Below, piece after piece: positions 1 through 10,774 of a stretch of DNA of 64,000 nt. A model generated the notes under the pieces. It was given only the letters and a program-made list of their open reading frames with translations. It searched no databases and had not been told where the DNA came from. Within the stretch, counting starts at the first letter, position 1. Each line of letters starts with the position of its first letter. The DNA is from an uncultured Myxococcales bacterium (lineage in GTDB: Bacteria; Myxococcota_A; Polyangia; Polyangiales; Polyangiaceae), in the NCBI GenBank assembly GCA_937949945.1, contig CALFEQ010000154.1, forward strand, positions 71,581 to 135,580, read 5' to 3'. A program made the position numbers and the translations under genes.

Positions 1-2
1 TC

Positions 3-998
3 GGCGTGACGAGCAGCAACATCACCGCCCTCGGCGGAGGCGTCGTCGTCGACAACACGCTCGCGAACGCGATCCCGCAGGGGCTCCGATCGCGCGTGGC
101 GTCCGTCGGGATCCGCCACGGCATCGCCGATCACGGCCAGGCGCAGTCGCGCATGTTCGTGTCGAACGGCCAGAGCGCGCCCCTCGTGCTGGCGAACGCC
201 ATCGGCGGCAACGGCGCGATCAAGGCGGCCGTCGTCGGAGGCAACTCGCTGCCGAACGGCGCGCGCCCGCAGCCCGTCGGCTCCGCCTCGCTCCAGGGCA
301 TCACGGACATGAAGGCGACGATCGACGCGGTCGCGGGAGCGACCCCGGCGCCGAACACGGTCGATCGCGAAGGCGCGCTGCACGGGCTCCGCGCGGCGGA
401 CGCCATGTCGGACTCCGCGCTCTCGAAGTCGCCCAAGTCGCTCGCGTCGGTCGACCAGGGCTACGAGGCCGCGATCGCCACGCTCCAGAAGCCGGTGCAA
501 CCGTTCAACGTGCAGGAGTTCAACAACGCGTACGGGCTCAACGGCACGGCCGTCCGGGGCTTCGCCGCGAAGATGGCCGCCGCCGAGCTCATGGTGCGGA
601 CCGGCACGGGCTTCGTCATCGCAGAGGACGGAGGCTGGGACACGCACGGAGACCGGAACGGGAACACCGTCCGTAACGCGTTCAGCCAGCGCATCGCCAA
701 TCCGCTCCGCACGTTCCTCACGCGCGTCGTCGAGGGAGAGCTGAACGAGCGCAACGTGATCGTCGCCATCCTCGGCGACTTCCACCGGAGCCTCCCCGGC
801 TCGGACCACCAGGCCAACCTCGCCGCGCTCGTCATCGGCAAGCGCATCAAGAACGGCACGACCGGCAAGACGGACGCGCGCGTGAGCTTGCCTCCGAACA
901 CGCCGAGCATCGACGGTTTCTGGCAGTTCTTGGGCGCGGCGGCCAGGCTCGACAACAGCCCGTTCGGAGCGAACCCGCACCCGTCGCTCCTGGCGTGA
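3..998 (+). CDS. DUF1501 family protein, C-terminal part (5' end outside window)
   Basis: The open frame continues to the left edge of the window, so only about the last 330 residues are present; a GTG at 6 is probably not the true start. The motif GGWDTH about two thirds along, followed by a conserved block ending in GSDHQ, is typical of DUF1501 proteins, which belong to the sulfatase/alkaline-phosphatase-like fold and are usually exported by a Tat signal that would lie outside this window. In Myxococcota and Planctomycetes such genes sit beside DUF1800 genes; that partner would be upstream. The biochemical role is unknown. It converges with the lipoprotein gene at 1104-1979, with two GC-rich hairpins between them. 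Confidence 0.8.
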   Translation, partial: GVTSSNITALGGGVVVDNTLANAIPQGLRSRVASVGIRHGIADHGQAQSRMFVSNGQSAPLVLANAIGGNGAIKAAVVGGNSLPNGARPQPVGSASLQGITDMKATIDAVAGATPAPNTVDREGALHGLRAADAMSDSALSKSPKSLASVDQGYEAAIATLQKPVQPFNVQEFNNAYGLNGTAVRGFAAKMAAAELMVRTGTGFVIAEDGGWDTHGDRNGNTVRNAFSQRIANPLRTFLTRVVEGELNERNVIVAILGDFHRSLPGSDHQANLAALVIGKRIKNGTTGKTDARVSLPPNTPSIDGFWQFLGAAARLDNSPFGANPHPSLLA

Positions 999-1020
999 CG
1001 CTCCCGCCGCGCGCGGCCCC

Positions 1021-1092
1021 CACCGCGCCGAGCACGGCGCGGTGAGGACGCTCCGGTGAAGCGCGGAGCGCTCGCGCCGCTCGGCGCGAGCG
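1021..1092. terminator. two perfect GC-rich hairpins between convergent genes
   Basis: Arms CACCGCGCC (1021-1029) and GGCGCGGTG (1036-1044) pair perfectly over a 6-base loop. A second hairpin has arms CGCTCGCGCC (1069-1078) and GGCGCGAGCG (1083-1092) with a 4-base loop. They fill the gap between two converging genes, so they probably end transcription from both sides. No T tract follows, so an intrinsic mechanism is not certain. Confidence 0.55.
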
Positions 1093-1103
1093 TATCGCTC
1101 CGC

Positions 1104-1979
1104 TCAGGGACAGGTGCTGTTCGAGTAACCGCCTTCGCCGGCGTCGGCTCCGGCGTCCATCGTCAGCGCCAGATGGCGATTCTCCTCGAGCAGCGCCTTG
1201 AGCCTGTCGGCGTCTTCGGCGGCCATGCCCGTGCTGATCGCCGACTGACGAACGAGCTCGATGACGAAGTCGATGTCGGCCTTGTGGTAACCGCCGTTCT
1301 GCGGGTTGCGGAAGCCGAGCTGGACGACGCCGTCGGGCCCCACGCACTGGGTGCCCGTGCCATCGACCGAGTCCTCGTAGGTCGCCGGATCCGGGCATCC
1401 GGTGAGCACGGCGAGCTGATTCCCGAGGCACTCCGCCTGGTCGGGCCCGGAGGTGTCCATGAAGTGCGCTCCGACCTCGCACGCCGACCTCGCGTTGGTG
1501 GGCGTGAGGGTGTAGAGGGCGCGGCGCGCGATGAAGGTCCAACGCGGCAGGCTCGGCTCCTCCATCGGGTCGCCCGCGCTGTCGATGACCTCGTTCGGGT
1601 ACGTCTCGCAGAGAGGGCCCGGAGCGGAGGCGTCGGGCTCGGGGTCGGGGTCGGCGTCGGGCGACGCGTCCTCGATGCCGGCGTCCTCGATACCGGCGTC
1701 CTCGCTGCCGGCGTCATCGCTGCCGGCGTCGTCGCCGGCATCATCGCTCGCGTCTTCGGTCCCGGCGTCCTCGGAGGGCTCGGCGTCACTACCGGAGTCC
1801 TCCGACGGCGGCGTGTTCCCGTCCTGTTGTTGCGCGTCTATCACCGGAACGTCCGTAGACGCATCGCTCTCGACGACGGGGGCCGGCTCGTCGTCTCCGC
1901 ACCCCGAAGCGAAGGTGAACCCAAGGGCGATCAAGGGCACGGCGAAGACGCCGGCCCTAGCCATACGGCGACTCGACAT
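1104..1979 (-). CDS. Asp/Ala/Gly-rich lipoprotein of unknown function
   Basis: The 291-residue product starts with a basic region, a hydrophobic segment and a lipobox ending ASGC near residue 27, so it should be a lipid-anchored exported protein. Residues about 35-100 are a low-complexity linker of repeated DAG/EDAG/DAGSD units. The C-terminal 180 residues hold several cysteines and the words YPNEVIDSAGDP and DIDFVIELV, and look like a compact extracytoplasmic domain I do not recognise. The ATG at 1979 follows GGAGGT. Long acidic linkers after the lipid anchor are common in myxobacterial lipoproteins. No operon partner is evident. Confidence 0.75.
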   Translation of the reverse strand: MSSRRMARAGVFAVPLIALGFTFASGCGDDEPAPVVESDASTDVPVIDAQQQDGNTPPSEDSGSDAEPSEDAGTEDASDDAGDDAGSDDAGSEDAGIEDAGIEDASPDADPDPEPDASAPGPLCETYPNEVIDSAGDPMEEPSLPRWTFIARRALYTLTPTNARSACEVGAHFMDTSGPDQAECLGNQLAVLTGCPDPATYEDSVDGTGTQCVGPDGVVQLGFRNPQNGGYHKADIDFVIELVRQSAISTGMAAEDADRLKALLEENRHLALTMDAGADAGEGGYSNSTCP

Positions 1980-2107
1980 ATGGCACCTCCAAGGATCGAA
2001 GAGGAAGTCTCGGGACAAACTCGTATGCGTCTCTCGGGAGAGATACAAGCACCAAACGCACCTCGCGCCCGCCGGCGCGCTGCGGAGGTGTCGGTGCCGG
2101 TGGTCGG

Positions 2108-3595
2108 TCAACGAGAGCCGCTGCCCCTCGTCGTCGAGAGCCACACCGTGAACGTCGTCCCCTCGTCGACGACGCTCTTTACGTCGATGCGCCCGCCCAT
2201 GCGGTTCACGATGTCGCGCGAGATCGACAGGCCGAGGCCGGTGCCCGACGGCTTCGTCGTGTAGAACGCATCGAAGATGCGGTCGAGCCGCTCCGGGGGG
2301 ATTCCGCACCCCGTGTCCGAGACCTCGACGCCGACGAGCGACGCCGCCTCGTCGTAGCGCGTGCGCACGCGAATCTCTCGCTTCCCTCCTTGCCGCTGCT
2401 CGATCGCCTGCGCCGCGTTCACGAACAGGTTGATGAAGACCTGACAGAGCCGAGACTCGCTGGCGATGACCCCCGGGACGTCGTCGAGCTCGAGGACGAC
2501 GTCCGCGTTGCGCGAAACGGCGGGGCCGGAGACCCGGAGCGCCGTCTCGAGGACGCTCCGCACGTCGACGTAGAAGAGCTCGTCGGTGCCGGCGCGTCCG
2601 AGGGACCGGAGATCGCCGACGATCTGCTGCATCCGCCTCGCGGCCTCGCGTGCGTTCGCGGCCGCCTTCTCCCGCCGCTCGGAGTCCGCGCGGCGCTCGC
2701 TCACCGCGATCTCGAGGTTCGCGAGCACGCACGTCAGCGGGTTCATGATCTCGTGCGCGACGCTCGCGGCCAGCATCCCGACGCTCGCGAGGCGCTCCTT
2801 CTCCGCGAGGCTCGCGAGGATCCTCCGGCGCTCGGTGATGTCCCTCGCCACCACGAGCACCCGCTGGACGTCGCCGTCCTCGACGAGCGGCACGAAGATC
2901 CCCTCGTACCAAGCCGTGGTCCGGCTCGGGCCCGGGCCGCGCACCTCGATACGTCCGGGCTTCCGAGTCGCGATCGCCTCGTGGAACGCCTTCCGGTACG
3001 CGCCCCGATGCTCGGGATCCGCGACGTAATCGAAGAGCACCCGGCCGAGGACCGCCTCCTCCGTCGTGTGCGGCAGGACCCGGTTGACCGAGAGGAACCG
3101 GCCTTCCGTATCGACGATGACGATGAAGTCCGGGTGGTTCTCCGCGAGCGAACGCCACTTCTCCTCGCTCCTGCGGAGCGCCTCCTCCGCGCGCTTGCGT
3201 TCGGTGATGTCGAGGAACGTGACGATCGCCCCCGCGAGCGTGCCGTCGGGCTCGCGGACGGGCACCGCGCGGAAGACGGCCCAGTGGACCTCGCCGTCCG
3301 GACGGCGGACGCCGAGCGTCGTCGGGCCCTGCGGCTCGCCCGTGGCGAGCACGCGGGTGACGGGACGGTCGGTCGCGGGACAGGGTGAGCCGTCTTCGTG
3401 AAGGGTCTCGGGCTCGAAGTCGGCGACGTAGCGCCGGGTCGGCGCATCGTGACGAAGCCCGAGGATGCGGAGCGCCTCCTGGTTCGCGCTCTCGATGCGG
3501 CCGTCCCTGCCGACGTGGACCACGCCGCCGGGGACCGCATCGAAGATCCGACGAACGAGCTCGTTGCCTTCGTGTAGGGTCCGGATCGGCGGCAC
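2108..3595 (-). CDS. PAS-domain sensor histidine kinase
   Basis: The 495-residue cytoplasmic-looking kinase has no membrane segment. Two PAS domains cover about residues 12-130 and 140-260, the first followed by a PAC-like stretch. HisKA follows, with the phosphoacceptor in the H box SVAHEIMNPLTCV. The HATPase domain shows the N box NLFVNAAQAIEQ, G1 DTGCGIPPE and G2 GTGLGLSISR. All catalytic boxes are intact. The GTG at 3595 is the only available start because a TAG lies four codons upstream. It is 47 bases downstream of the NtrC-type regulator on the same strand, so the two are almost certainly a cognate pair. The PAS ligand cannot be read from sequence. Confidence 0.92.
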   Translation of the reverse strand: MPPIRTLHEGNELVRRIFDAVPGGVVHVGRDGRIESANQEALRILGLRHDAPTRRYVADFEPETLHEDGSPCPATDRPVTRVLATGEPQGPTTLGVRRPDGEVHWAVFRAVPVREPDGTLAGAIVTFLDITERKRAEEALRRSEEKWRSLAENHPDFIVIVDTEGRFLSVNRVLPHTTEEAVLGRVLFDYVADPEHRGAYRKAFHEAIATRKPGRIEVRGPGPSRTTAWYEGIFVPLVEDGDVQRVLVVARDITERRRILASLAEKERLASVGMLAASVAHEIMNPLTCVLANLEIAVSERRADSERREKAAANAREAARRMQQIVGDLRSLGRAGTDELFYVDVRSVLETALRVSGPAVSRNADVVLELDDVPGVIASESRLCQVFINLFVNAAQAIEQRQGGKREIRVRTRYDEAASLVGVEVSDTGCGIPPERLDRIFDAFYTTKPSGTGLGLSISRDIVNRMGGRIDVKSVVDEGTTFTVWLSTTRGSGSR

Positions 3596-3642
3596 ACCAA
3601 GACGCTACCGCGGGGCCGCGGGCGCGTCGACCACGGCTCGGA

Positions 3643-5085
<1,443 letters not shown>

Positions 5086-5205
5086 CGCGAAGTCGCACCG
5101 GGCAACAACGGGGCCAGCGGCGCAAGCCGGGCATTTCGGTGGATCGCCCGCTCGGCGGCGCAGGCCTTGCGCCTCGACGCAAAAGACGCGCCGGCGGGCG
5201 TCCGC

Positions 5206-5640
5206 CTACGGAGCGGCGGGCGACGCGCCCCGCGGGCGCGGAGCGTGGGCGTGGGGCACGTGCGCGACCGCGGGCCGATGCTCCACCGGGAGACCGAGCA
5301 GAGCGCGGAGGACGTCCATGCTCGAGACCATGCCCGCGGCGCGGCCGTCGCGCGCGACGACGACGAGGTGGTGATACCCCGTCTCGGCCATGATGCGCGC
5401 CGCCTCCTCGACGGGAGTGTCGAGCGAGACGGACGTCGCCGGAGAGGAGTACCGCAGCTCGCGCCCTGCCCGGATCACGTCGCGGAGCGAGGTCACGCCG
5501 ATCGGCCTGCGCTCGTCGTCCACCACCGGCAATGCATTGATCCCGAATCGCACGATGGTCTCGAGCGCGTGGTCGGCGCTGGCGTCCGGACGTACCGTGA
5601 AGAGCTCGCCGTTCATGATCTCGCCCACCACGCGTGCCAT
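5206..5640 (-). CDS. CBS-domain pair protein
   Basis: The 144-residue protein consists almost wholly of two CBS domains (about 6-60 and 70-125), recognisable from the repeated pattern GINALPVVD and GYHHLVVV followed by short beta strands and a helix. CBS pairs bind adenosyl nucleotides and act as regulatory modules. The ATG at 5640 follows GGAGGGAG, a strong ribosome site. The C-terminal 20 residues are Pro/His/Ala-rich. It is divergent from the site-2 protease gene (start 5891), which also carries CBS domains; the 250-base gap between them must hold both promoters. A functional link between the two is inference. Confidence 0.88.
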   Translation of the reverse strand: MARVVGEIMNGELFTVRPDASADHALETIVRFGINALPVVDDERRPIGVTSLRDVIRAGRELRYSSPATSVSLDTPVEEAARIMAETGYHHLVVVARDGRAAGMVSSMDVLRALLGLPVEHRPAVAHVPHAHAPRPRGASPAAP

Positions 5641-5890
5641 CTCTCCCTCCTTCGCAGACGCCCGATGACGAGCTGCCCGCACCGGGCGGCGCGTGCATGA
5701 CGGGCGGCGCAGCGATCTCTCCACTTCGCGTGCCAGCTCGCGGTGCGCTTCCGCCCGTGCTCCGGATCGTGCGGCGCTCGCCCGCTGACGCAAACCGTGC
5801 GCGTCGGCGTGCAACGCCGGCGTCGCCGCGCGCCAAATGGCGCGAAATGGCCTGCGTCGACTGCGCACGACGCCTGCATCGGGAACGAGC

Positions 5891-7084
5891 ATGCGAGACG
5901 GAATACGACTCGGACGCCTGTTCGGGATCAGGTTCACGGTCGATTACAGCTGGTTCCTCGTCCTGATCCTCATGGTCGCGAACCTCGCGTCCGTGTTCTG
6001 GCGGGTGCACCCGGAGTGGCACGCCGGAAGCGTGGTCGTCGCGCTCGCGGCTGCGCTTCTGTTCGCCGGTTCCGTCCTCGCGCACGAGCTCGGCCATGCG
6101 CTCGTAGCGAAGAGCTTCGGCGTCCAGACGCGGGAGATCCGCCTCTTCCTCTTCGGCGGCGTCGCGGACATCGAGCGCGAGCCGCCGTCTCCCGTCGCCG
6201 AGGCGCTCATCGCCGTCGCCGGCCCGCTCGTCAGCTTCGCGATCGGCGTCGCCTCCATCGTCTTCGCGGGGTTCTTCCTGCGCGGCGCTTCCTTCGACGA
6301 CCCGATGGCGCTCCTCGCGCAGCTCGGACCTCTGACCACGATCGCCTTGTGGCTCGGGCCCGTGAACTTGATGCTCGGCGCCTTCAACCTGATCCCCGGC
6401 TTTCCGCTCGACGGTGGGCGCATCCTTCGCGCGCTCCTCTGGCGGACGACCGGCGATCTTCGGAAGGCCACGCGATGGGCATCGAACGTGGGTCAGGCCA
6501 CCGGCTGGTCGTTCGTTCTGATGGGCATCGCGATGTTCCTCGGCGCTCGGATCCCGTTCTTCGGCGAAGGAGCGGGCAGCGGGATCTGGCTGGCGTTCAT
6601 CGGGTGGTTCCTGAAGTCGGCCGCCGCGCAGAGCTACACCACCCTGCTCGTCTACGACGCGCTCGACGGCGTCTGCGTCGCGGACCTCATGCGCCGGAGC
6701 GGCGTCGTGATCCCGGTGGACGCGCCCGTCAGCCTCGCCGTGATGGAGCTCATGCGGACGGGCGATCACGCGCTCCCGGTCGTGCAGGGCGATCACCTCG
6801 TCGGCATCCTCAGCGCGAGCGACGTCCGGCGCGCGCGGCGCGACGCTTGGCACACGACGGCGGTGGGCGCCATCATGACGCCGCGTGCGGAGCTCGTGAC
6901 GGCGTCGCCGTTCGAGGACGCGTCGTCGGCCTTCCGTCGGCTCGTTCAGCGCGGCGTCGAGCAGCTCCCCGTGATCGCGCCCGACGGGCGGCTCGTCGGA
7001 ATGCTGGAGCGCACCACCGTGGGCCGCTGGCTCGATTGGAGCCTCGCGTCCGCGGCGCAGCGAGAGGCGCCGCGCGCGGCGTGA
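5891..7084 (+). CDS. M50-type site-2 protease with CBS domains
   Basis: The 397-residue membrane metalloprotease has the zinc motif AHELGHAL (HExxH) in an early membrane helix and a second metal-binding segment NLIPGFPLDGGR. Roughly six hydrophobic segments lie between residues 15 and 255. Two CBS domains occupy about 265-385 (words GDHALPVV and VEQLPVIAPDG). This matches the CBS-containing SpoIVFB/Rv2869c-like branch, which performs intramembrane proteolysis under nucleotide control. I chose ATG 5891 because the family starts just before the first helix; an upstream ATG at 5837 would add 18 atypical residues. Its 3' end overlaps the P-type ATPase gene by 139 bases on the opposite strand. Confidence 0.9.
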   Translation: MRDGIRLGRLFGIRFTVDYSWFLVLILMVANLASVFWRVHPEWHAGSVVVALAAALLFAGSVLAHELGHALVAKSFGVQTREIRLFLFGGVADIEREPPSPVAEALIAVAGPLVSFAIGVASIVFAGFFLRGASFDDPMALLAQLGPLTTIALWLGPVNLMLGAFNLIPGFPLDGGRILRALLWRTTGDLRKATRWASNVGQATGWSFVLMGIAMFLGARIPFFGEGAGSGIWLAFIGWFLKSAAAQSYTTLLVYDALDGVCVADLMRRSGVVIPVDAPVSLAVMELMRTGDHALPVVQGDHLVGILSASDVRRARRDAWHTTAVGAIMTPRAELVTASPFEDASSAFRRLVQRGVEQLPVIAPDGRLVGMLERTTVGRWLDWSLASAAQREAPRAA

Positions 7085-9924
7085 GCCCCAGGCGGCCCTA
7101 CCCGTCGACGGCGCCCGACCTTGTGGACCTCGAGGGCGATGGGCGTCAGCAAGGCGAGCGCGAAGAGCACCGGCCAGTCCGCGAGCGGCACCGGCGCGGT
7201 GTGGAGCACGGCGCGCAGCGGAGCGAGGTGCATGGCGGCGACGTGCACGAGGAGCGCCGCGATGGTGCTCCCGAGGAGCAGCGGGTTCCTGAGCGGGCCG
7301 AGGCGGAAGATGGACAGCGTCTCCGAGCGCGCCGCGCCGATCTGGAGGTTCTCGAAGAGGACGAACAGGAGGAGGACGGCGTTCCGCGCGGCTTCGACGC
7401 TCGCTCCGCCGGAGAGCATCGAACGGAACACGAGCGCGCTCGCGCCGCCCGTGACGAGCGCCGAGATGACGACCCGCTCGAGCATCCATCGATCGAAGAG
7501 CGGCTCGCCCGCGGGACGAGGCGGGCGCCCGAGCTCGTCGCCCTCCTTGGGCTCGAACGCGAGCGCGACGTCCTGCAGCCCGCTCGTCACGAGGTTCAGC
7601 CAGAGGAGCTGCACGGGCAAGAGCGGGGCCGGTAGCGCCATCGCGAGCGCCGCGAAGTAGAGGACCACCTCCGCCGCGCCCGTCGAGACGAGGAAGAACA
7701 CGACCTTGCGAACGTTCGCGTATGCGATCCGGCCCTCTTCCACGCCCGCGACGATGGACGCGAGGTCGTCGTTCGTGACGACGAGCTCGGACGCTTCGCG
7801 CGCGACGTCCGTCCCGCCAGCGCCGAGGGCGATGCCGACGTGCGCCGCGCGGAGCGCGGGCGCGTCGTTCGCGCCGTCGCCGGTCACGGCGACGAAGTGC
7901 CCGGCGCGTGCCAGGGCCTGCACGATCGCGAGCTTCTGGTTCGGCGCGACACGCGCGAACACCCTCGCCCGCCCGAGGAGCGGCGCCCACCGGCCGCCTT
8001 CCTTCGAGAGCTCGTCGAGGCGAGCGCCGGTGACGACCTGGTCCATGGAGTCGGCGAGCCCGAGCTCGCGTGCCGTCGCGAGCGCCGTCGCAGGGTGATC
8101 GCCCGTGACCATCGCGACCTCGATGCCCGCGCGGCGGCACGCCTGGATGGCCTCCTTCGCGTTCGGGCGGAGCGGATCGCTCATCGCCACGATGCCCAGG
8201 AAGACGAGGCCTCGCAGGCGCTCCGGTCCGAAGCTCTCGCCCGGGCGGAGCGCAACCTCGCCGCTCGCGACGGCGAGCACGCGCTTGCCGCTCGCCGCGA
8301 GCGCCGCGGCCTGCGCTTCGAGCGCGCCCGCGTCGATCGGAACCTCGCCCGCGCGCGCCGCCATCCGCGAGCACATCGGGAGCAGCCGCTCGACGGCGCC
8401 CTTCACGTGGGCGACCATCCTGCTCCCCTCGCGCCGGAGCGACGCGGCGAAGCGCTCCTCCGGGTCGAACGGGATCTCGGCGAGCTTCTCGTGCGCGGCG
8501 TCGAGGACGCTCGGGTCGAGGCCGAGCCCGTTTCCGAAGACGACGACGGCGACGTCGACCGCGTCGCCGTGATGCGTCCACCGGCCTTCGCGCTCGCCGA
8601 AGAACGCGTCACTCGCGAGGACCCCGGCCCGCGCGAGCCGTCGCAGCCGCGTGTCGCCGTCGTCGCCGCCTCCGGCAGGTGCCTCGACGCGAGCCGTGCG
8701 CTCTTCGCCGGCGGCGGTCACGCGCCACGGCTCCTCGCCGGGGAGAGCGACGCTCGTCACCGTCAGCTCGTTCACGGTGAGCGTCCCCGTCTTGTCGGTC
8801 GCGATGAAGGTGCACGATCCGAGCGCCTCGACGGCCACGAGCTTGCGGACGATGACGTGCCTCCGGCTCATGCGACGGGCCGCGACGGAGAGCGCGATCG
8901 TCAGCGCGACCGGGAGACCCTCGGGCACGATGGAGACGCCGAGCGCGACGGCGAGGAAGAACGCGTCCGCCAGCGGCATCCCGCGCGCCGCGACGACGAC
9001 GGCGACGAGCACGGCCGACGCCGCGGCGATCCACACGATCCTGCGAGCGAACGCCTCCATGCGGACGAGCAACGGAGGGCGCGCGCCCGTCTCGGTGCGC
9101 AGCGAGGCGGCGAGCGCTCCGAGCTCCGTCCGCGGTCCGGTCGCCACGACGACGCCGCGCGCGTGACCGCGCGCGACGATGGAGCCGGCGAAGGCCATGT
9201 TGACGCGATCGGCGAGCGCGGTCGCCTCGTCGAGGATCTTCGCGGGGTCCTTCGCGACGGGGAGAGACTCACCGGTGAGCTGGGACTCGTCGATCGACAG
9301 CGCGGTCGCCGAGAGGAGGCGCACGTCCGCCGGTACCCTCGTCCCGGCCTCGAGCAGGACGACGTCCCCCGGGACGATCGTCTCCGTGTCGACCACGTGC
9401 CGTTCTCCGTCCCGCACGACGACCGATCGCGTCGCGACGAGCTCGCGAAGAGCCGCGGCGCTCCGATCCGCGGCCCGCTCCTGCATCGCGCCGACCACGG
9501 CGTTGAGCAGCAGCACGATGCCCACGAAGGTCCCGTCGGCGACGTGCCCGAGCGCGAACGCGATCACGGCCGCGAAGAGCAGCACGTAGATGAGCGGGCT
9601 CCGGAACTGCCGGAGGAAGATGCGGAAGAGCGTCGGCGACGGCGGCAGCGGCAACGCGTTCCGTCCGACGCGCGCCAGGCGCTCGACCGCATCGTCGTGC
9701 GTCAGCCCGCGCTCGGTCGATCCGATCGAGGCGAGCACCTCCGCCGCGCTCGCGGCATGAGCGGGCCGGACCGGCGTCGGACGCGGGAGCGCGCAGGCTC
9801 GCCCGTGCGGCGCCGGCACGGGCGCGTGCGACGCGAGCCGGCGCCCTCTCTCGAACGAGCGAGACGATGGTGGTTCCCGTTGGACTCCGTCCAGCAGAGC
9901 TGGACTCCGTCCACTGCGATTCAT
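6946..9924 (-). CDS. P-type cation-transporting ATPase (type II-like)
   Basis: The 992-residue ion pump has the cation-ATPase N-terminal domain (about 60-125), the TGES motif of the actuator domain, PEGLP in transmembrane helix 4 (a type II signature of Ca2+/Na+-type pumps), the phosphorylation site DKTGTLT and the hinge TGDGANDAPAL. About ten membrane segments are visible. The cation is not certain; PEGLP points to the Ca2+-ATPase-like group. The first 50 residues are low-complexity and poorly conserved in appearance, so a later start is possible; ATG 9924 follows a GAGG. The last 46 residues are basic, do not look like a pump C-terminus, and are encoded antisense to the end of the protease gene. 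Confidence 0.9.
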   Translation of the reverse strand: MNRSGRSPALLDGVQREPPSSRSFERGRRLASHAPVPAPHGRACALPRPTPVRPAHAASAAEVLASIGSTERGLTHDDAVERLARVGRNALPLPPSPTLFRIFLRQFRSPLIYVLLFAAVIAFALGHVADGTFVGIVLLLNAVVGAMQERAADRSAAALRELVATRSVVVRDGERHVVDTETIVPGDVVLLEAGTRVPADVRLLSATALSIDESQLTGESLPVAKDPAKILDEATALADRVNMAFAGSIVARGHARGVVVATGPRTELGALAASLRTETGARPPLLVRMEAFARRIVWIAAASAVLVAVVVAARGMPLADAFFLAVALGVSIVPEGLPVALTIALSVAARRMSRRHVIVRKLVAVEALGSCTFIATDKTGTLTVNELTVTSVALPGEEPWRVTAAGEERTARVEAPAGGGDDGDTRLRRLARAGVLASDAFFGEREGRWTHHGDAVDVAVVVFGNGLGLDPSVLDAAHEKLAEIPFDPEERFAASLRREGSRMVAHVKGAVERLLPMCSRMAARAGEVPIDAGALEAQAAALAASGKRVLAVASGEVALRPGESFGPERLRGLVFLGIVAMSDPLRPNAKEAIQACRRAGIEVAMVTGDHPATALATARELGLADSMDQVVTGARLDELSKEGGRWAPLLGRARVFARVAPNQKLAIVQALARAGHFVAVTGDGANDAPALRAAHVGIALGAGGTDVAREASELVVTNDDLASIVAGVEEGRIAYANVRKVVFFLVSTGAAEVVLYFAALAMALPAPLLPVQLLWLNLVTSGLQDVALAFEPKEGDELGRPPRPAGEPLFDRWMLERVVISALVTGGASALVFRSMLSGGASVEAARNAVLLLFVLFENLQIGAARSETLSIFRLGPLRNPLLLGSTIAALLVHVAAMHLAPLRAVLHTAPVPLADWPVLFALALLTPIALEVHKVGRRRRVGPPGAHAARGASRCAADARLQSSQRPTVVRSSIPTSRPSGAITGSCSTPR

Positions 9925-10208
9925 GACGCCTCGTTCGAGCAACGATCGAACCGCGCCGCGCGTCGGACACGTCGTCGAGAGCCGCACGGCACGGTCGCTT
10001 CGTCGCTGCAGCTCGCCCTGGCGCTCGGCACCGCGCCGTTCGTGCGTAGCGGCGCAGGAGCTGCGCCTGCGCCGCGCAGGTCCATGCGAGCGCACGCGTC
10101 TCGGCCGCGTGGCGCGGCCGTTGCTGAAGGCGGTCGCATGGACGGACGGGTGCAGTCGCCACTTCGACGCCGCCCGTCGGCGCCGGCAGAGGCGCGAGCG
10201 GAGCGGAC

Positions 10209-10697
10209 ATGATCGGATGCAGACACCTCGGGACGGCTTTCGCGGCCTGCGTTCCGCTCCTTCTCGCCGGATGCACGTCGCTCGCGATCGCCGGCGCCGA
10301 TCGCTCGTCTCTGAAGCCGGCCACGCTCGTCGAGTCCTGCCCGCTCGGCGTCCCATGGACGAAGATCCGCGTCGCCGAGACGCCCGAAGGCGTCGAGCTC
10401 GATTTCTCGACGAGCTGGCCCGCGAACGTCGAAGATCTCCGGCGGCGCGTCCGCGATCAGGCGCGCGCGTACGGGCCGAATCGCCACCTCGGCAGCGGAC
10501 ACGACGGCGAGCACCACGGCCCGCGCGACCACGGGCTCCGGCTCTGGACGATGGGAGCCCTCACGACACGCGTGGAAGACACACCTACTGGCGCGAAGTT
10601 GGCGATCGCTCCCACCGACCCGGCTCGACGCGACGAGGTCCGTGACGCGATTCTGCGCCGCGTCGCTCGCATCGAGTCCAGGAGCTGCCCCCGCTGA
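10209..10697 (+). CDS. small myxobacterial-type lipoprotein
   Basis: The 162-residue product has a signal peptide and lipobox LLAGC at about residue 22. The exported domain has a recognisable pattern: CPLGVPWTKI, a strand-rich segment, RRRVRDQA, the His-rich word GHDGEHHGPRDHG, then a second strand repeat and a final CP. Proteins of this layout recur in myxobacterial genomes as uncharacterised lipoproteins; the His cluster could bind metal, which is inference. GGAG precedes the ATG. The 284 bases upstream, shared with the divergent ATPase gene, show no other gene. Confidence 0.75.
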   Translation: MIGCRHLGTAFAACVPLLLAGCTSLAIAGADRSSLKPATLVESCPLGVPWTKIRVAETPEGVELDFSTSWPANVEDLRRRVRDQARAYGPNRHLGSGHDGEHHGPRDHGLRLWTMGALTTRVEDTPTGAKLAIAPTDPARRDEVRDAILRRVARIESRSCPR

Positions 10698-10774
10698 CCA
10701 CCTCCGCGCCGATTTCGTCGCCGGTCCCGCAGCGCGACCTTTCACCTCCCTGGAAATCGTGTGAACCTTGGAGC

